From NCBI GenBank assembly GCA_023402175.1, contig JAEXCN010000168.1, positions 1 to 13,139 on the forward strand: 13,139 bases of DNA. Direction: 5' to 3'. This stretch comes from Pseudomonadota bacterium (lineage in GTDB: Bacteria > Myxococcota_A > Polyangia > Polyangiales > Polyangiaceae). The position numbers and the translations under genes are program-made. The notes beneath the pieces are model-generated. The model made no database searches and was not told the origin of the DNA. It worked only from the letters and a program-made list of their open reading frames with translations. This document shows positions 12,950-13,139 of this stretch, in pieces. Each line of letters begins with the position of its first letter. Position 1 is the stretch's first letter.

Positions 12950-13139
12950 CTACGCATTGGCAACACGCTTCACCGTGCCGATGCATAGCAGTGGCGCGAG
13001 AGCGAACACTCCGAATAGCCAGCGGGCCGCGCTCGCAGTGCCTGCCGTCCCGCCCGGATCGATCAAGCCTCCGGCATTGGCCACCATCCCTGCGAGCGAG
13101 GCGCCGATGGCGACGGCGAAGAGCTGCACGGTCGTAATC
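12950..13139 (-). CDS. C-terminus of an MFS-like transporter, truncated by the window edge
   Basis: On the minus strand a frame enters from the right edge and runs 62 codons to TAG (12952-12950). The translation has two hydrophobic segments: TTVQLFAVAIGASLAGMVAN (2-21) and AARWLFGVFALAPLLCIGTV (37-56), joined by a Gly/Ala loop, and ends KRVANA. A G.SLAGMVAN.GG helix followed by a final helix and a short basic cytoplasmic tail is typical of the last two membrane segments of Major Facilitator Superfamily drug exporters. Only this tail is visible, so the substrate cannot be told. The frame has only one internal Met, so start-based gene finding within the window would miss it. It converges with clpP. 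Confidence 0.68.
   Translation of the reverse strand, partial: ITTVQLFAVAIGASLAGMVANAGGLIDPGGTAGTASAARWLFGVFALAPLLCIGTVKRVANA

Overview
The window looks like chromosomal DNA from a large-genome, GC-rich bacterium, most likely a myxobacterium (Myxococcota, possibly Polyangia). This is inferred from protein style, not a marker gene. It carries an ECF sigma factor, a membrane regulator with a TPR-like tail, and a run of lipoproteins with Asp/Ala/Pro-rich linkers, 'VWG..dDVWAVG' propeller repeats, RCC1 repeats, Stig1-like Cys repeats and an IgGFc-binding domain. No RNA gene, IS element or CRISPR array was seen.

Layout. 1-1707 (+) is the 3' part of a STAND-type ATPase regulator with a sigma-region-4-like C-terminal helix-turn-helix. 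It converges with a seven-gene minus-strand operon read from 10001 down to 1822: ECF sigma factor, single-pass membrane regulator (probable anti-sigma), Cys-rich Stig1-like lipoprotein, two propeller-repeat lipoproteins, RCC1-repeat lipoprotein and IgGFc-binding-domain lipoprotein. Five of the six junctions are 4-base ATGA/GTGA stop-start overlaps and the sixth overlaps by 26 bases, so expression should be tightly coupled. Upstream on the same strand (10056-11132) is a secreted protein with a probable C-terminal beta-barrel.

Across a divergent intergenic region lies a plus-strand cluster: an ArsR-family repressor, an AHSA1/SRPBCC protein overlapping it by ATGA, and a stand-alone ClpP paralogue with an intact Ser-His-Asp triad. 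The arsR promoter holds two overlapping ATATGC-N8-GCATAT operators spaced 16 bases apart, one covering a TTGACA -35 box, and the transcript may be leaderless. The AHSA1 gene seems to have lost its C-terminal helix through a 7-base near-duplication. At the right edge the C-terminus of an MFS-like transporter runs on the minus strand, separated from clpP by an A/T-rich palindrome cluster.

The most novel unit is the sigma/regulator/five-lipoprotein operon. My inference is that an envelope signal releases the sigma factor, which drives a set of surface-displayed interaction proteins (disulfide-rich, beta-propeller and IgGFc-binding folds), perhaps for adhesion or cell-cell contact. Nothing in the sequence tests that function.
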